From NCBI GenBank assembly GCA_037176905.1, contig JBBBWG010028089.1:156506-220505 (forward strand): 64,000 nt of DNA, written 5' to 3'. Origin of the DNA: Azolla pinnata (lineage: Eukaryota > Streptophyta > Polypodiopsida > Salviniales > Salviniaceae). Positions 43,484-57,600 of the stretch are shown here, one piece after another; the stretch's first letter is position 1, and each line of letters starts with the position of its first letter. The notes under the pieces were generated by a model. That model had not been told where the DNA came from and did no database searches. It was given only the letters and a program-made list of their open reading frames with translations. A program made the position numbers and the translations under genes.

Positions 43484-46400
43484 TTATTGTGCCAAGTAAC
43501 ACCAACTGGCTTGGCGATCTCTCGATATGAGCAAGACCCTAGAGTTTGCATAGTCGAATGAAGGATCCAAAAGATCGTGGGAACCGATCACACCCTTCAT
43601 CTCTTGCAGCTCGCAAGCTTCTCCACTTTCTCTCCATGCATTGAAGATGTACACACCATTACCGTTCATTGCCATAACTAGAGTTGAAGAGCCCCATACC
43701 TGTGTCAGTGAAAGATGCGTGTAATGGGAGCTTGACATAGGAAATGAATAGGTGCACATAGGCATTGCTTTTCTGACACACCATTGCTGCACAAGACATT
43801 GCTTAGAACTATGATCCAAACCAGCCACTAAAACCATATCTCGGCGAGCGAATACACACTGCGATTCTAGCCCATGACTTGGGAATGATATCCCTATTCC
43901 ATTGGGTAGCCGGAAATCAAGAACATTTACATCGGTTTGTGTGCAACAAATCCCATCAAATGACTCTGTTTCGGAAGAGCTCAACCTGCAACCACCCAAC
44001 AAAAAAAACAAAAATGCCACGGCATGATTAAATACTGAGAAAAGAAACAGCAGTCCCTCTTTTCCTTCAATACCCTTATATTCTGGCTTCTTAATCTTTT
44101 CAAATGCCTTTGATTCCCATTATTTCCTCATGTACCTAACCTAGGGGTATTTGAGCGATTCTATGGCAATTCCAGAAATAGTTGATAAAGGAAATTGAGT
44201 GCAACCCAAAAGAAAATATAAAGGCCTTTCTAACCCTTTTCTAAATGTTTGCGCAATGGTGGTAAAGCAGAGAAGAATCAGATATAGTGAAACAAAATAC
44301 TTGCCTCTGCATAATACCACCACTGCACTCAGCATCCGAGTTGTGAACGTAGAGACAGGATATCTGCTTTCCTGAAAGTTGGATGTACTGAAGGCAATCA
44401 ACATCCATGGAGTGAACATCCCAAATGCTTATACCGTCTTCCTCAGCCAAAACGAGCTTTCCTCTATCTCTCCATTGCAAGGGAGAGGTATAATCTAAAC
44501 TCGCAATAGCCATTTTTGTATCCCATCGCATAACATTATCTCCATCACGGATATCATACAATGCCATGTTTGTAAGAGAACTCGCAGCAGCTGCCATTAA
44601 AGGTCCACAAGGTTTATACCACCATTGCGGTGATTGGCAAGATTCATTGTGATAAGCATCAGCTAGTACCCCTCTAGACACATCATACGGAGGAGCCTTG
44701 CATCCGGACATTAGTTGAGGTTGAGATGGAGCTTTCCTACATAGAGATTTATCTATTGAGTTGTCTTCAGTTAAAGCCATTTGAGGGGTACCTAGATACT
44801 CTGTGTGGCATGAGGCAAGGGATTTGCTTTCAAAATCCCATGAACAGAAGCCACAATCTATCACATTTCCAGTAGAAGCTGCAACAACATATTTCTTTGC
44901 ACGACCATCTGATCCTGGGGCTCGAATTAACCAACAGTCATTCCACACTGGCGTTGCTATGCCATTTGGAGACTCGAAAATAGCTTTCTCCTAAAGAAGA
45001 AAAAACATGTGTCTAACAACCGAAAAGAATTTGCAAACATAATGAAGATTTTAAAATCACCACCTTGTTGACAGCCTTAAGTTACAACAACCAATATTGT
45101 AGTAGCATTTATACATCAGAAACCTGAAGCAAGCATCCATATAGGCACACAGATCGTTACTATGTAGTAATAAGTAAGCTTCTAAATACCTCCATGTTGG
45201 CAATGTCAATGTATGAACAGCAGCCATCGTCGTGTGCAAGTAAAATTGCATCTCCATCAGAAACATACCACCCAGCCACAGCCACCTTATCTCCTATTGG
45301 GTGAAGATCATTGGGTGACCCAGCATCACATTCGATATATTGTTCAAAACCAGGTTCAACATTCTCCATATTTTCATGGAAATTGTCAATTGGTAGACTT
45401 GCATCATATTCAAGACAGTCATTTGAATCTTCTATGGTCAACGGAGGCAACTTCCTGACGAACTCACGTGAGCTCAACGTTTTTGAATTCAGCACATTAC
45501 TCTCAACATTCCCATTGCTCAAAGCAGATTGAGTAGAAGACTCTAAATGCCCTGGATCAATTGTCTGTAGATGTGCATACTCTGAGTTATGTTTGATTAC
45601 TTCAGAATCATGTTGTTCCACATACTTACTTTGTTCTGAGATTTCTTTGAGATTTTCAGGCAAGCCATCCCCTACCCTAATATTTGGTTCGTTGCATCCT
45701 AATGAGCATCTAGGCTTCTCTTCCATATGAACCATTTGAAATTCGTCTTCCATTACAACATCATGCAAGGATGCTACATCATCACGTTGTTGAGAAGCCA
45801 TGGATCTCTCGATGCTGCATATCTTCTCTAGCATATCCGATAGAAAGGACATAGTATTAGAGCAGTCACCACGACTAAGAATGGTTTTGGTCTTTCTCAG
45901 CTCTGCAGATATCCAGTTCACTTTCTCTTCAAGGAGAGACAATCTTCTTTGCAGCAAATTAGAGAGATCTAATTCATTTCCGGTGCCTTTCTGATTATTG
46001 GAAACATGCTGCCTTGATTGCCCACTTTCAGGACCAGTTTTCAATCTACTAGAAGAAGAAATGACTGATGAGCCAGTCGAATACCTACCAAACTGGGGAA
46101 AATCGTTTTTCGAAAGCAATGGCTTGCCTCCATAACCCTCCATTTTCAAACTATCGAGACTTGCTTTCCTACTGTTGTTGACGTGTACAGTACTAGGTAG
46201 AACTGAAGTAGACCACCGCACATTACCTTCTTGGTTTTCATTCAAACATGAAGCTTTAGAGTTCGCATTACCAGTTGTTTCCTCCTTCAGAGAAGAATCA
46301 ACCTTAAATGAAATACAAATCGGGGTCTTTTTTACGTCTTCAACTGCTTCTGAGAGTTTCTTACCTCCTTCTACTTTGTTGTTGTTGCTGTTGGCACATG

Positions 46401-47307
46401 GGATATGCTTGACAGATACTTCTCCTGTTTTCCTTTCCATAACTTCTTTAGAAGCATTCCTTGAACAATTTCTCAAATGTTCATCAGGAATTCGCGTCTT
46501 TGGGGCCTCCTTACGGTGTACATTGGAAAGATTGGGAGAAGACCTACCTCTAGATTCTGCACGAGATTTATCAGCAAATCCATACCTTGGAATCGCAAGA
46601 TCTGATCTTGATGAACATTGATCAGGTGCACCATTTCTGGCAATGGCAGAGTTTTGAGCAGATCTAAAGTTTCCAGCCGAGGAATTTCTAGACCGAGAGG
46701 CAGACGCTGACCTTGGTCTTGAGCTAGCTGTGACTGACACTCTGGGAACATCGACAGCTTTGTTGTTGGGAACACTAAAAACGTCTTTTTTCTTGTCTGA
46801 GACTCTAGGCATCCCTTCTTGCTTACTTGAACTCCTAGAAAAATCTGAATTTTTCACGTCTAAATCCCTTGGCATCTCCGCATTTCTCATTGAGGAACTT
46901 CTTAGAGTTTCTGTTTTCTTCTCATGAGGTCTTGCGATCTCTTCCTTCTTGCCAGACTTCGAGTTCGAAACCCTAGAGACACATGATTTCCTGTCCGTTC
47001 CTTGAGAAGTATCTGCCGTTTCCGGTTCCAAAACCTTTAGAGCATCTCTGATTTCTCGAACTGAGACCCTGGAAGCTTCTTCTGTTTTGCCATTCTCATC
47101 AGAAGCCCTAGAAATAGCTGGGACGGGGGCAGTCTTTGAAACCCGATGCTTGAATGCCTTGCTATCGAGATTGGCTATGGTGAAACGCCGATGATCTTTA
47201 GCGATCTTGGCAGCTGAGTTCAGGGGGGAGACGAGAGAAGAATTAGGAAGAAGGGCCATGGTTTTGCTGCCTCCTCCGCCTCTGACTTTCCTGCGTTGGG
47301 GAGACAT
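43484..47307 (-). CDS. KIN14B-interacting protein At4g14310-like (WD40/transducin-like)
   Basis: Three exons, 47307-45190, 44990-44305 and 43985-43484, encode 1,101 residues, close to the length I recall for the Arabidopsis relative. The N-terminal half is basic, Ser-rich and probably disordered, with repeated short words (SRVS, PRVS, RSSS) like the microtubule-associated N terminus of that family. A coiled-coil-like stretch lies at about 440-475 (LSNLLQRRLSLLEEKVNWIS). The C-terminal third is beta-propeller-like: GWYVSDGDAILLAHDDGCCS, WNDCWLIRAPGSDGRAKKYV, NMALYDIRDGDNVMRWDTKM and VYIFNAWRESGEACELQ. The relative binds the kinesin-14 KIN14B; this function is inferred. The second intron starts with GC, not GT (AG, then GCAAGT at 44304): the nearby GT would break the frame, while GC joins correctly. 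The start has in-frame MSPQRRK. Confidence 0.85.
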
Positions 47308-47309
47308 TG

Positions 47310-47509
47310 TCTCGTTCCTTCCTTAGCGAAGCCTCGACCAGATGAAGGTCCGATGGGAGCTCTGATCTGAGCTGGTGTGCGCGCGTGAGGGAGGAGGGGA
47401 GGAGGGAGAAGGAACAATGGAAGCTCGATGCTACAAACGTGAATGAAGGAAAGAAAAAGCAAAGAGAGCGGAGAAGCTTTCCCTGAAAGCTCGGCTCAGC
47501 TGTACAGAA
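47310..47509 (-). other. Likely 5' leader of the KIN14B-interactor gene
   Basis: TC-rich on the sense strand, with no coding sequence. Inferred only from position. Confidence 0.4.
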
Positions 47510-47830
47510 GGGAAGAAGAAGAAGAAGAAGAGGAGGAGGAAGATCAACAACAACAACAACAACAAAAACAGCAACAGCAACAAAAACAAAAGGTTCATGT
47601 GATGTGATTACTGCGAAGAAGGAAGCCGAAGGAGGATGCCGTGGATCAGTGGAAGCTTGGCGAGACGACTGTTCCAGATGAAGGTGCACAGAAGAAGAAG
47701 AAGAAGAAGAAGGATCAATGGAAGCTTGGCGAGACGGCTGTGCCAGATTAAGGCGCACAGAAGAAGACGACGAAGACGAAGATGAAGAAGAAGAAGAAGA
47801 AGAAGAAGAAGGATCAATGGAAGCTTGAAG
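47510..47830. repeat. (GAA)n-linked repeat with GGATCAATGGAAGCTTGGCG
   Basis: Three copies of GATGAAGGTGCACAGAAGAA-type text joined to (GAA)n and GGATCAATGGAAGCTTGGCG (about 47641, 47712 and 47810), plus a (CAA)n run at about 47545-47590. Unit length is about 70-100 bp. Confidence 0.82.
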
Positions 47831-47869
47831 AGCTTTTTGAAATTGCTTCAGCGATTCGCGCCCTTTTCT

Positions 47870-48375
47870 GGCCTACGTATACGCGTACACATACGTATTC
47901 GTATGTGCTTCCAGCAGCGTATGTACGCTTATGGAGCATGCCATGCGTATGCGTGCATGCATACCCACATGCACATGGGAAGCCACGCACATGGATGGAT
48001 CGCACGCATGCACATGATGCGGACGCGCACATCCGCATGGGCGTATGTTCCTCCGTATGTATGTGCATGTATGTGTCCGTATGTACGGCGTACGTGGCAT
48101 GTGGACGATGCATCGTTGCATGTGCGCATATGCATGTGTATGCATGCACAGCCTGTTATCTTACCATGCGTGCACATGGGCATATGTTTCTATGTATGTG
48201 CATGTGCGTGTGCATGTACGATGATGCATCACATGCATGCGGGGGGCGTATGTACCATGCATGCGGCCGTATGTTATACGATGGCATGCCGGTGACGCAT
48301 CATGCATGCATGCACATGGACGTATGTGCGCATGTGCATACAGCCCGTATGGCATGTCGACGATGCATCATATGC
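47870..48375. repeat. CGTATG/GCATGC-rich degenerate simple sequence
   Basis: About 500 bp dominated by CGTATG, ATGCAT and GCACATG words without a fixed period. Long frames on both strands are His/Cys/Met-rich artefacts. Confidence 0.8.
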
Positions 48376-49349
48376 AAGCGTATTTTTCACGTATTCGTAG
48401 CCGTGCCCTTCCGAAGGTCCCGGTTTTTTTAATTCTTCGAATCGGCCGAAAGTTAGATTTCATCGATTGGTTATGGGTTCACGCGGGATTCGAAAATTAG
48501 CACCAGATTTGGCCAATTAACTGCCGTTTTTAAACTGTATGAATCCCTTTTAAATCTCCGCCAGATTAAACCATGTGATCATGGAACCCAGAATCGATCG
48601 ACGACGTGATTGAAACCCATGCCAAACGCCATCTTCAAGCGCCTGATTCCGAGAATTTCGCTCGAAATTTTTCTGTGCCCGAAATGTTAGTCTGCTTTCA
48701 CAAAAATCCAGCATGGATTTTGCTTCCAAGAGGGAACAGAATAGAGACAACGAGACAGATAGAGACCGAGACACAGAAGAGCATGACTGGTGGGTACATA
48801 CACACATTGAGAGTCTGCACATGGGGATCATAAATCCATTGCAGTGGGCTTTATCAGATCAGTAAATTTTATGGTAAATAAGTGATACGATCGCCAGGAT
48901 CACAGGCGTCATCCCTCGCCTCGGTTGGACTTTGAGATCAGAAGAAAAGGATGTCACAGCCTTCATGTGCTGTTCACCGAGCCGCGATGCAAAGCAGTTC
49001 AAAACCGATGGTTAAGCAGAGAAGGTTGATCAGAAAGCGCTGTCCCCAGGATTTTCAACTTATTAGCGGCGAAGGAGCAGATCGTGTGATCGGGGAATCG
49101 GTTCACACTTGAACAAGGCATCGTGCCCTTGCCCGAAAGCAGGGTATCGGTTCTCCATAGATTTTAATCCACAGGAATGACCGCCTCGTCCATCAGAGCG
49201 TGAATGATTTGGCCGGGGCTTCAAGGCGGTGCATGGATCATGTGGCCTATGACACACACGGTGTCATCGCTGCGCGATGCTGGGCAAGAGTAGACACTAT
49301 TCATCATCAGCGAAAATCGTCGCGGTCTCGTATCATTCCGCCATTAACA
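48376..49349. other. Intergenic
   Basis: No gene or RNA recognised. Confidence 0.55.
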
Positions 49350-49351
49350 CC

Positions 49352-49396
<45 letters not shown>
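49350..49396. repeat. (CT)n microsatellite
   Basis: About 46 bp of CT dinucleotides. Confidence 0.97.
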
Positions 49397-49400
<4 letters not shown>

Positions 49401-49732
49401 CAGATAGCAGCAACGACATTCTTCATCCACGACGCTCCTTTTTTTTAAGGGTGCAGAATCTCCGACGAGGACTTACAGCACGAGAGGATCGAACATCCGA
49501 GATCGAATCGATCCGTGTGATCCTCGGGCATCGTCGGGGTCCCCTACAAACACACCGGAGGCATCGATTCGGCCAGTAAATCATTGGTGGGCAGAAATCG
49601 CAGCAAGCAAGCTGAAGGGAAGCGGACTCGTCGATCGATCGGGCTTCTGGGCAGTGACTCCTACGCAGGGTTTCAGAGCCGATCCCGAGAGGCACTCTCA
49701 GCGCCCAAGTTCTCATCTTCTTAGTCCCCAGT

Positions 49733-49850
49733 TCAGAGCAGAACAGAACAGAACAGAACAGAACAGAACAGAACAGAACAGAACAGAAGAAAACTGAAGA
49801 GAACAGAACTGAAGAAAACTGAAGAGAACAGAACTGAAGAATACAGAAGA
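49733..49850. repeat. (GAACA)n pentanucleotide, grading into GAACTGAAGA
   Basis: About eleven GAACA units (49735-49789) followed by degenerate GAAGAAAACTGAAGAGAACA blocks. It lies about 250-370 bp upstream of the GAUT start codon. Confidence 0.95.
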
Positions 49851-50106
49851 GATCTGGTCTCTCTCGGCATGTGCATATGTATGTACTTATGTATGCGACT
49901 CTCTTCCTACTGCATTTACATACGCGTATCTAAAACCTTCTGTTTCTCTCTCTCTCTCTCTCTCTCCGTCGTCTTCAAGCTTCGCTTCGTACGCAACAGA
50001 TCTCGCCTCCTCCCGATCCCGATCCCTGCACGTATTCCCCCCGTTTCCTCTCCGATGCACGCTACCTCCGCCTCCGCCTCCTCCTCCTGGCCATGATCCT
50101 AGCAAA

Positions 50107-53092
50107 ATGGCGGAGAGGATGATGAAACGCAGGCTGCTAGATCCGAGGCGACCCCAGCGCCGGAGATTCGCTCCCCCTGCCTTCCTTTTGCTCCTCGCTG
50201 GCCTCTTCGCGCTGCTGCTTATCGCTCTTCTCGGTCAGCGTCGCCGCCCTGTACCGTCTTCCCCTTCAGGAGTCAAGGTACAAATTCCTCTTCTTCTTCT
50301 TCTTCTTCTTCTTCTTCTTTTTCTGCTGCTGCTGCTGCTGCTGCGTTCTTTTGTTGTTGTCAAATTGTTTCTAATTTGCGTTGAAATTCGATGGTCATTT
50401 TCGATTCTTCTTTCGCATTAGGCTTACATGTATGTAGCTGCTGCGAACTTACGGTCATACGTACTGGTTTCTACGATAAGTTTCATTAGATTGCAAACTT
50501 TTCAACCTTGGACATTCTCCCTAAGATCTGATACAATAACTAATAAAGGTCACATTTTGTTCTTAGTCTTAATTTGCGCATAGTGTTTTACTGCCTGTGT
50601 TACGCACGCATATAAGATCACATGTTGTTGCCCAAATAAATAAGATCAGGCTTTTCTCTTTGTCTAAATAACCTCACATTTTGTCTATAGTAATGTGACA
50701 TTTGGTCTTTAAATCAGATCAGATTTTGCATCCTAAATATATCGTATATTTTCCTTACATCAGCTCTGGTGTACTGCCTTGGATAAAGATCAGTTTTTGG
50801 TGTAATTAAGATCAAGAATCCCTTAGCTCAGAGGCTTCTTAAGACATTGCTCTTTTGTCTTAAGAATGGATAGGGTTAAGAAGGGATTGTTTTACAGTTA
50901 TACATGTGAGCTATTCATTCTCGTGCATACTTTCATATCAATCTCCAGCTTAATTTTAATATTCATCAAGATTGCTATATTGGTCGGAATTTCCCTGCAG
51001 GCAAGGAATACAAATCCTGCCTACCCCACAAATCTCACAATACATTGCTTATGCTAGATGCGTGTAAGTTGTGTCAGTGCAGCAGTCGTGCCCTTTCCCT
51101 ATTCAAATTTCATCAGCAATGCTTGTTGAAATACTGAAAGTGATTTGAAAAGCATTTCCGAAACTTGGCATGGAAAATAATTTTCACCTTCAGGTTGGCA
51201 TTTTAAGAACAAAATCTGCGAACTCATTTTAAGGATACTAAGAGATCTGGATTAATTAAATTGAAAATGTATATCAGCTTCAAGTGGGTTACACGGAAGC
51301 TCAAATATTTAAAAAAAGAATGGGATTCATCTAATGATTCCAATCTGTCATTTTTCTCAAAGCAAAGTGGAGATGCATGATTTCATTAAAGTTAGTATGA
51401 CATTGGATAACTAATACAGATAATGACATGTGGAGTTTAGTCTCTAAAGGGCCAAGATCACTATTAGGTTTTGTGTGTCTGGAGGTGGAAATCATATACT
51501 GCCTTTACAAAAGAGGCTTATACATAGCTCGTTTTATACCAGTTTCAATCGAGAACGTACAAATTTCAGGATTTGAGAGTTTTGTGATGGCATTTGGAAG
51601 ACATGTTTAAGCAGTAAAAGGTCTTTTCTTAAATGTGCTCTTCTCTGTTTTGCAGCATGTGGGAGTACCATCCACATTCAACTTCACGAATGAGATTCTT
51701 AGTTCTGTTTCCATAACTCGTCAATTGGGGGACCAGATGACACTAGCCAAGGCTTATGTTGTTATAGCAAAGGAAAGCAATAACTTAGAACTCGCATGGG
51801 AACTAAGTGCACAAATTCGAGCATGCCAGCTACTTCTCTCTAAATCAGCAACACGAGGTTACCCAGCAAGAATTGAGGAGGCTGAACCAATCATACGAGC
51901 ACTTTCTATATTGATCTATCAGGCGAAGGAGCTTCATTATGATAGTGCAACTATGATTATGAAGCTCAAAGCCCAAATTCAGGGATTGGAAGAAAGGGTC
52001 AATGCAGCAATGGTACAAAGCACCACCTTCGGACAACTCGCTGCAGAGGCAGTTCCAAAAGGCTTGTACTGTCTTGGAAATAGGCTTACCATGGACTGGG
52101 CAATGGATCCTGACCTTCGGAGTTTCATTGCCAGGCAGAAAAGATCACCAAAGCTTGTAGACACCAGATTGTATCATTTCTGCATCTTTTCTGACAATAT
52201 ACTTGCCACATCTGTTGTGGTCAACTCAACTGTGACAAATGCAGAGCATCCAGATCGTCTCGTCTTTCACCTCGTGACAGATCAAGTCAACTTCGGAGCT
52301 ATGCAGGCCTGGTTCAGCATCAACGATTTCAGAGGAGCGACTATTGAAGTGCAAAATATCGAACATTTCTCATGGCTGAATGCATCCTATGTGCCTGTGC
52401 TGAAGCAGCTTCAGAATGTGGAAACTCAGAGTTATTATTTCAAAGGGGGCCAAGACCCTAAGAATGCTGTGAAATTCCGTAATCCAAAGTATTTGTCTAT
52501 GCTGAACCACTTGCGGTTTTACATCCCTGAGGTCTATCCTTCTTTGAAGAAGGTAGTCTTTCTTGATGATGATGTCGTGGTTCAAAAGGACTTGACAAAT
52601 CTCTTTGGAATTGATCTTCATGGGAATGTGAATGGGGCAGTGGAAACGTGCCTCGAGTCTTTCCACCGATACCACAAATACTTGAATTTTTCGCACCCAA
52701 AGATCCAAGGGAATTTTGATCCAGATGCTTGTGGATGGGCCTTTGGAATGAACGTCTTCGATCTCGTGGCTTGGAGGGAGGCAAATGTAACTAGCCGATA
52801 TCATTACTGGCAGGAACAAAACGTGGATAGAACGTTATGGAAGCTTGGGACATTACCACCGGGATTGTTAACTTTCTATGGTCTAACTGAGCCATTGGAC
52901 CGGAGCTGGCATGTGTTAGGTCTTGGATATGACCCCAATGTGGATGACCAGTTGATTGAAACAGCTGCAGTTGTGCACTACAATGGGAATCTTAAGCCAT
53001 GGCTGAAGCTTGCCATGAGTCGGTATAGACCGTTGTGGGAGAAGTATGTGAACTTCTTACATCCCTTGCTGCAAGAATGTAATGTACACTGA
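50107..53092 (+). CDS. GAUT10: Galacturonosyltransferase, GAUT10/11-like (GT8)
   Basis: Two exons, 50107-50277 and 51656-53092, encode 535 residues, the normal GAUT10 length. GAUT enzymes are type II Golgi glycosyltransferases that build homogalacturonan (pectin) or related glycans from UDP-galacturonic acid. A basic N-terminal tail (RRPQRRR) precedes one membrane helix at about 22-43. The stem carries AKAYVVIAKESNNLELAWEL and LIYQAKELHYDSATMIMKLK. The catalytic part has LYHFCIFSDNILATSVVVNS, the FLDDDVVVQKDL nucleotide/metal-binding motif with Asp361-363, GAVETCLESFHRYHKYLNF, CGWAFGMNVFDL, VDRTLWKLGTLPPGLLTFYG and the HYNGNLKPW motif (His498). All are intact. The family is certain; the GAUT10 versus GAUT11 subtype is by recall of similarity. 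Intron 1 is 1,378 bp and begins beside (CTT)n(CTG)n. Confidence 0.95.
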
Positions 53093-54692
53093 TGAGCTCC
53101 TTTTTCTTTCTTTGTTTACCTATTATTAGGCCTTGGAGATTTATTTGTTTTCGGCACTCCATCGTAATGCACGATTCTTTGTAAGTTGTAACAGAGCAGC
53201 CGAGAGAAGAAAATGAGTGATCTTTCTTCCGAATCTGGGTATTAGAATTCAACTGTTCTTTATACATATACATATACATACATATATCTATATATGTGTG
53301 TAAATTTTCTCATTTGAAATCAGCATTCAGGGCTAAGAATAACGCAAACATGCAGCAACTGATGTATGCCCAGCCCAAAATCAATTGATTTGAGGTAACT
53401 CATTTACTAGTGGATTCACGATCATTTAATCGTTTTTTGTGCTCAAATCTTTTTCCTTTATCCTCTTGTTTCTATGGCTTGTGAAGAATGCTCCACACTG
53501 TATTATGGTCATAGTTGGAATGAGTATTTATTAGAATGAGCTGATCCACTTTGAGTTGTTAACTATTCACACTTAGCTTTGCCGATTGTATCTAGGTGCT
53601 TAAAGATTGACCAATCTTGAGCTGCTTATAATGGCAAGAAATTGGGCATTGCTCAATGTAGTTTATTGTTGTGAAAGCTTGGCATCAATGCTAAATTGTT
53701 CACCTTTTCTCGATCTTTCCTTGTGTAAACGGTGAGTTAGGTGGTTGGCTTGTGGTTCTTCGATTTAGCTCTTCCAAACTATTTAGTTAATGTCTTGCTT
53801 GCAATTGCCCTTCTGTAGGCTTGCATAGTAATTCGACTATTAGTAGACATGAAAACCAATGTCTTGCTTGTAGTTGCTTCCAACAGGTTCTTAGTACAAG
53901 GCCGAATCAATCATTGAAAGTTGTTGAAAATCATCTATCAGGACTCGTGTGAACATATTCTCGAGATGAAGATCAACACGACCTCAACGAATCGTAGCGT
54001 CTGTTTCGATTTTCTCCCCCAGCTAAACCCTGCATAACATGCGTGATTCCATTACATCTCAAAGGCACGTAGACAAGTTCACTTCAGTCAGCAGTTCCAG
54101 ATCCACTTCCATCAGGCGGCAACCCTTTCACCCCAATCTTCAACTGCTTCTCTGCAACTCGTATGGTTCCGCTAAGTTTCTTCTCCCCGTGAGAAATCTG
54201 GAAGAAAGGAAAAACGCAACAGCACACGCGAGGTTCTATACGAGCGCTGTTTCAGATCGGTCTTGTTGGTCTTGTTCTCGAGAGGCACGAAGAATGAGAA
54301 GGTGTGTGTTGAGCTTGATCCTGTTTTTTTTCTTGTTATCATTTTTGATCTTGCCCTTCTATTGTTTTTGCTTCTTCAGATTTTCTTCTTCTTCTTCTTC
54401 TTCTTTTGTTTTCTTATTATCATTTTTGCCTTCTGGTTTTGGTTTCTCTGAACTAAAAATGTATGTATGGCACAACAATTGCTTCTTCTTCTTCTTCTTC
54501 TTCTTCTTCTTCTTGTGATGCGAGCAGCAACAGCAGAAGCTGAAGCAAAGAACAGAAAGGAGCAAGGCGGCAAGAAAGCAAGGACGGACGGACGGACGGA
54601 CGGCCGGAAGAGGCAAGAAGATAAAGAACGGCAGGAAAGACGGAGAAACAGACGCAGGAGCAGATTGTCTCTCCGGAGAATAGCCACTTGCC
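53093..54692. other. GAUT 3' flank and PCF11-like 5' flank
   Basis: Contains the GAUT 3' UTR, then unrecognised AT-rich DNA, (TTC)n runs near 54380 and 54480-54515, and a (GGAC)n run at about 54580-54603 in what is probably the leader of the next gene. Confidence 0.5.
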
Positions 54693-57600
54693 ATGAATCT
54701 CTCCGCCGAGCAGCAGCAGCAGCAACAACAACAACAAAGAAGAGCTGTTCTTGAACGGAAACGTGAGCTCTCTCACCCTACTCCTTCGTCTATTCTCCTC
54801 CCTTTAGCAGAAGGCAAAGAATTCGAAGGGGGAAGGAAGACGGAAATGGCGCAGATAGAAATGGGGAGCCGTTTCAATCAGAACGGAAACGGTGATGGCT
54901 CCTCTCACAGCTTCTCTTCGGCCGAAGTCCTCCTTGCCAAGAAATGGCCAACTGAAGCTCCTGCGGTAGGTTTTGAAAGAAAACCTAATGCTCTCTCTGC
55001 ACTCCTCGGAAGAGAGAGAGACGAAGAGAAAGAGAAGTTCAAAAATTCAGGAGAGGATATGGTAGAACAGACAGAAAGGGATATATCTCCTGAAGCCATA
55101 CAAGAAATTGTGAATCAGTATAAGGCGGATATGTGTGAACTAACCATTAATTCGAAGATAATCATCACTAGGCTTACTATTATTGCTGGGCACAACATCC
55201 ATGCTGCCAAGGGCATTGCTTCGGCTATTTGTTCACACATTCTAGAGGTACTACTATATGTTACTTTGCTGCCATTATATACCAATTCATCTGTAAATAT
55301 TCTGCTATTTTATGTTCATAAACTATGAATCCAAAAAGCTACACAAGGAATCCTTGCCATTTTGTGCACAGAAAGGTTTATGCAAGCTGCCAATCTTCCA
55401 TATTTGATTGTATATGGTCACCAAGTGGTTCTCCAGTGCCGTTTTCTTTTGTATATATGCATGAGGTATGCCATACATGCATTTGTGTAAGCTTATTTTG
55501 CATGTGAGAATCTGATATTTCGTGAAATAGATATTCTATATGGCACGCTCAGCCATTGTACGTGCATAAGTGGATGAGGAAAGCTGTGAATTTATGGATG
55601 TTGCTAGCTTCACGAGCATTTACTGTTCTACTATACAGTTGTATGATACAAGCTGTTGTCTTTCTGCCGTTCTATCTGCATAAATCTATGAAATAAGCTA
55701 TATGATTTTTTTCACCATCCTATGTACAAAAATCTGTGAGGCAGCCTGTGAAATATCTGTCATCATACATGCATAAACTATATCATTTCCCTCCCTTTAC
55801 TATGCATGCAATAATCTATATTAGGTCTATATGAATGAAACTCCAAACGAGGAAATTGGTCATGTAAGATGCGGAATTCTTCCATTCTATGTATATTTAA
55901 TGTATGCAGTTATCTTTTCCAAAGTTTCTGCAATTTTATGGTCGTATGAAATAAGTTAAATATCATTTTTGTCTATAAATTATGAGGTAACAATATTTAA
56001 ATTTGCTGCTTTTGATGTCCATGAAGTATATGGAAATGGACTATAAAATGATAGGCCAATCTAAGATGTCTTCTTTATGTGAACTCCCTGTAACAATTTG
56101 CAATTTATGGCTGATTTGAGTTACATATTCATTCCTCACTCTGGACAAGCATTCCAGTAAGATATATTTGATTGAGCTTTTTCTACATCATTTCTCTGGA
56201 ATAGAAAAATTGATCAAATGTTCGTCTTATCTGTCTTTATTTTTTGATGCAATGCTATAGCATAATCTTTACATTCGATTGGTTTTGCAGATTCCAAGTG
56301 ACCAAAAGTTGCCGTGTCTTTATCTCCTTGACAGTATTGTTAAAAATATTGGTCGTGAGTATATCGACCTTTTTGCAGCTAGGTTACCAGAGGTGAGTCA
56401 TCAAATTACAGTGAAAACCATGCTACTTTGAAGAATTTCCTGCAAACTTACTTTTTTCAGAGTTGTGCTATTGCGAATGGAATTGTATTTTAGGATTTTC
56501 TATATTCTTATGATAAATTTGTTACACCAGAATGCACAAATAGCAGTCACAACAATGTTGGGGTACTGCATTTTCATGCCTATAAAATGTTCTGAACTGG
56601 ACATTAGAGATGGATCATGGTCTGTACCATTGATTAGGATTATGTGGGTGGAGAAAGTTTAAGTCATACTCATTGTTACATCTATTGAGAGAGAGGGAAT
56701 GATGTGGATCATTGCTAACCTGGGAAAGTCTTTGACTTTCATAAAATATGTCATTACTATTTTTGGGCATCATGTCTTTGGTATGTGTGCAATGCGATTT
56801 ACAGTAGCACTACATATGTGTGACCAGAACCATGTATTTAAGCTGGTTTTTATCAACAATTTACCAAATATTAGAAACAGGTCTTTACCTTTAATCATGG
56901 TGGATTGGACAGGTGTTCTGTGAAGCATACAGACAGGTTGATACTTCGCTCCATCCAAAAATGAAGCGATTGTTTGAAACATGGAGAGAGGTATTTCCAG
57001 CAGATCCACTACTCCGAATAGAGGCGAAGTTGCAGTTCAATGCAGTGCCATCCACATCTATGACAGCTTCTAGACCTACTGAATCTCCTCCTCAACGTTC
57101 AGGCCATGGTATTCATGTGAATCCCAGTTACCTTGAAGCTCAGAGGCAAAGACTTCAGCAGGCTAGTGAAGTAAGTGAAACCCCATTCTATGTATGAAAC
57201 AAGATATTAAATTTTGTGTAGTGCATTGGTTATAGCTAACCTGATAAGCTGGATAGCCAACATCGAAAGCCTTAGGATATTATTCAAGGGTGGATGATCC
57301 TTCCCAGGATAGCAAATGCAGAAGGGAGCAAGTAACTATGTAATAGAAATAGTATGCTAACACCTCTACACCACTTATTAGTGATTGTGTATACTAGTCT
57401 AGATTTTTGATACTTGAACACTCATCTAAGTACTGGCTTTACATTTGAAGGTAATGCTAAATATAAAATATTGAATTTCGTAAACTCATAACAGTTTAAA
57501 TGTCTAAGGGGTATTGACCTGTAACATTACTCCAACAGGTAGTTCAAGCATAATGTGACTCAATGATGCTGATTAGGTGTTGATACTAGTGATGGTGTGA

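Noticed and set aside
47782-48432. 216-residue plus frame rich in Cys, Met and His
   Set aside because: It begins in (GAA)n and runs through CGTATG/ATGCAT simple sequence; several overlapping frames look the same.
48960-49140. Possible tRNA-like text (GCCCGAAAGCAGGG)
   Set aside because: No matching acceptor stem, anticodon arm or T-loop consensus could be built.
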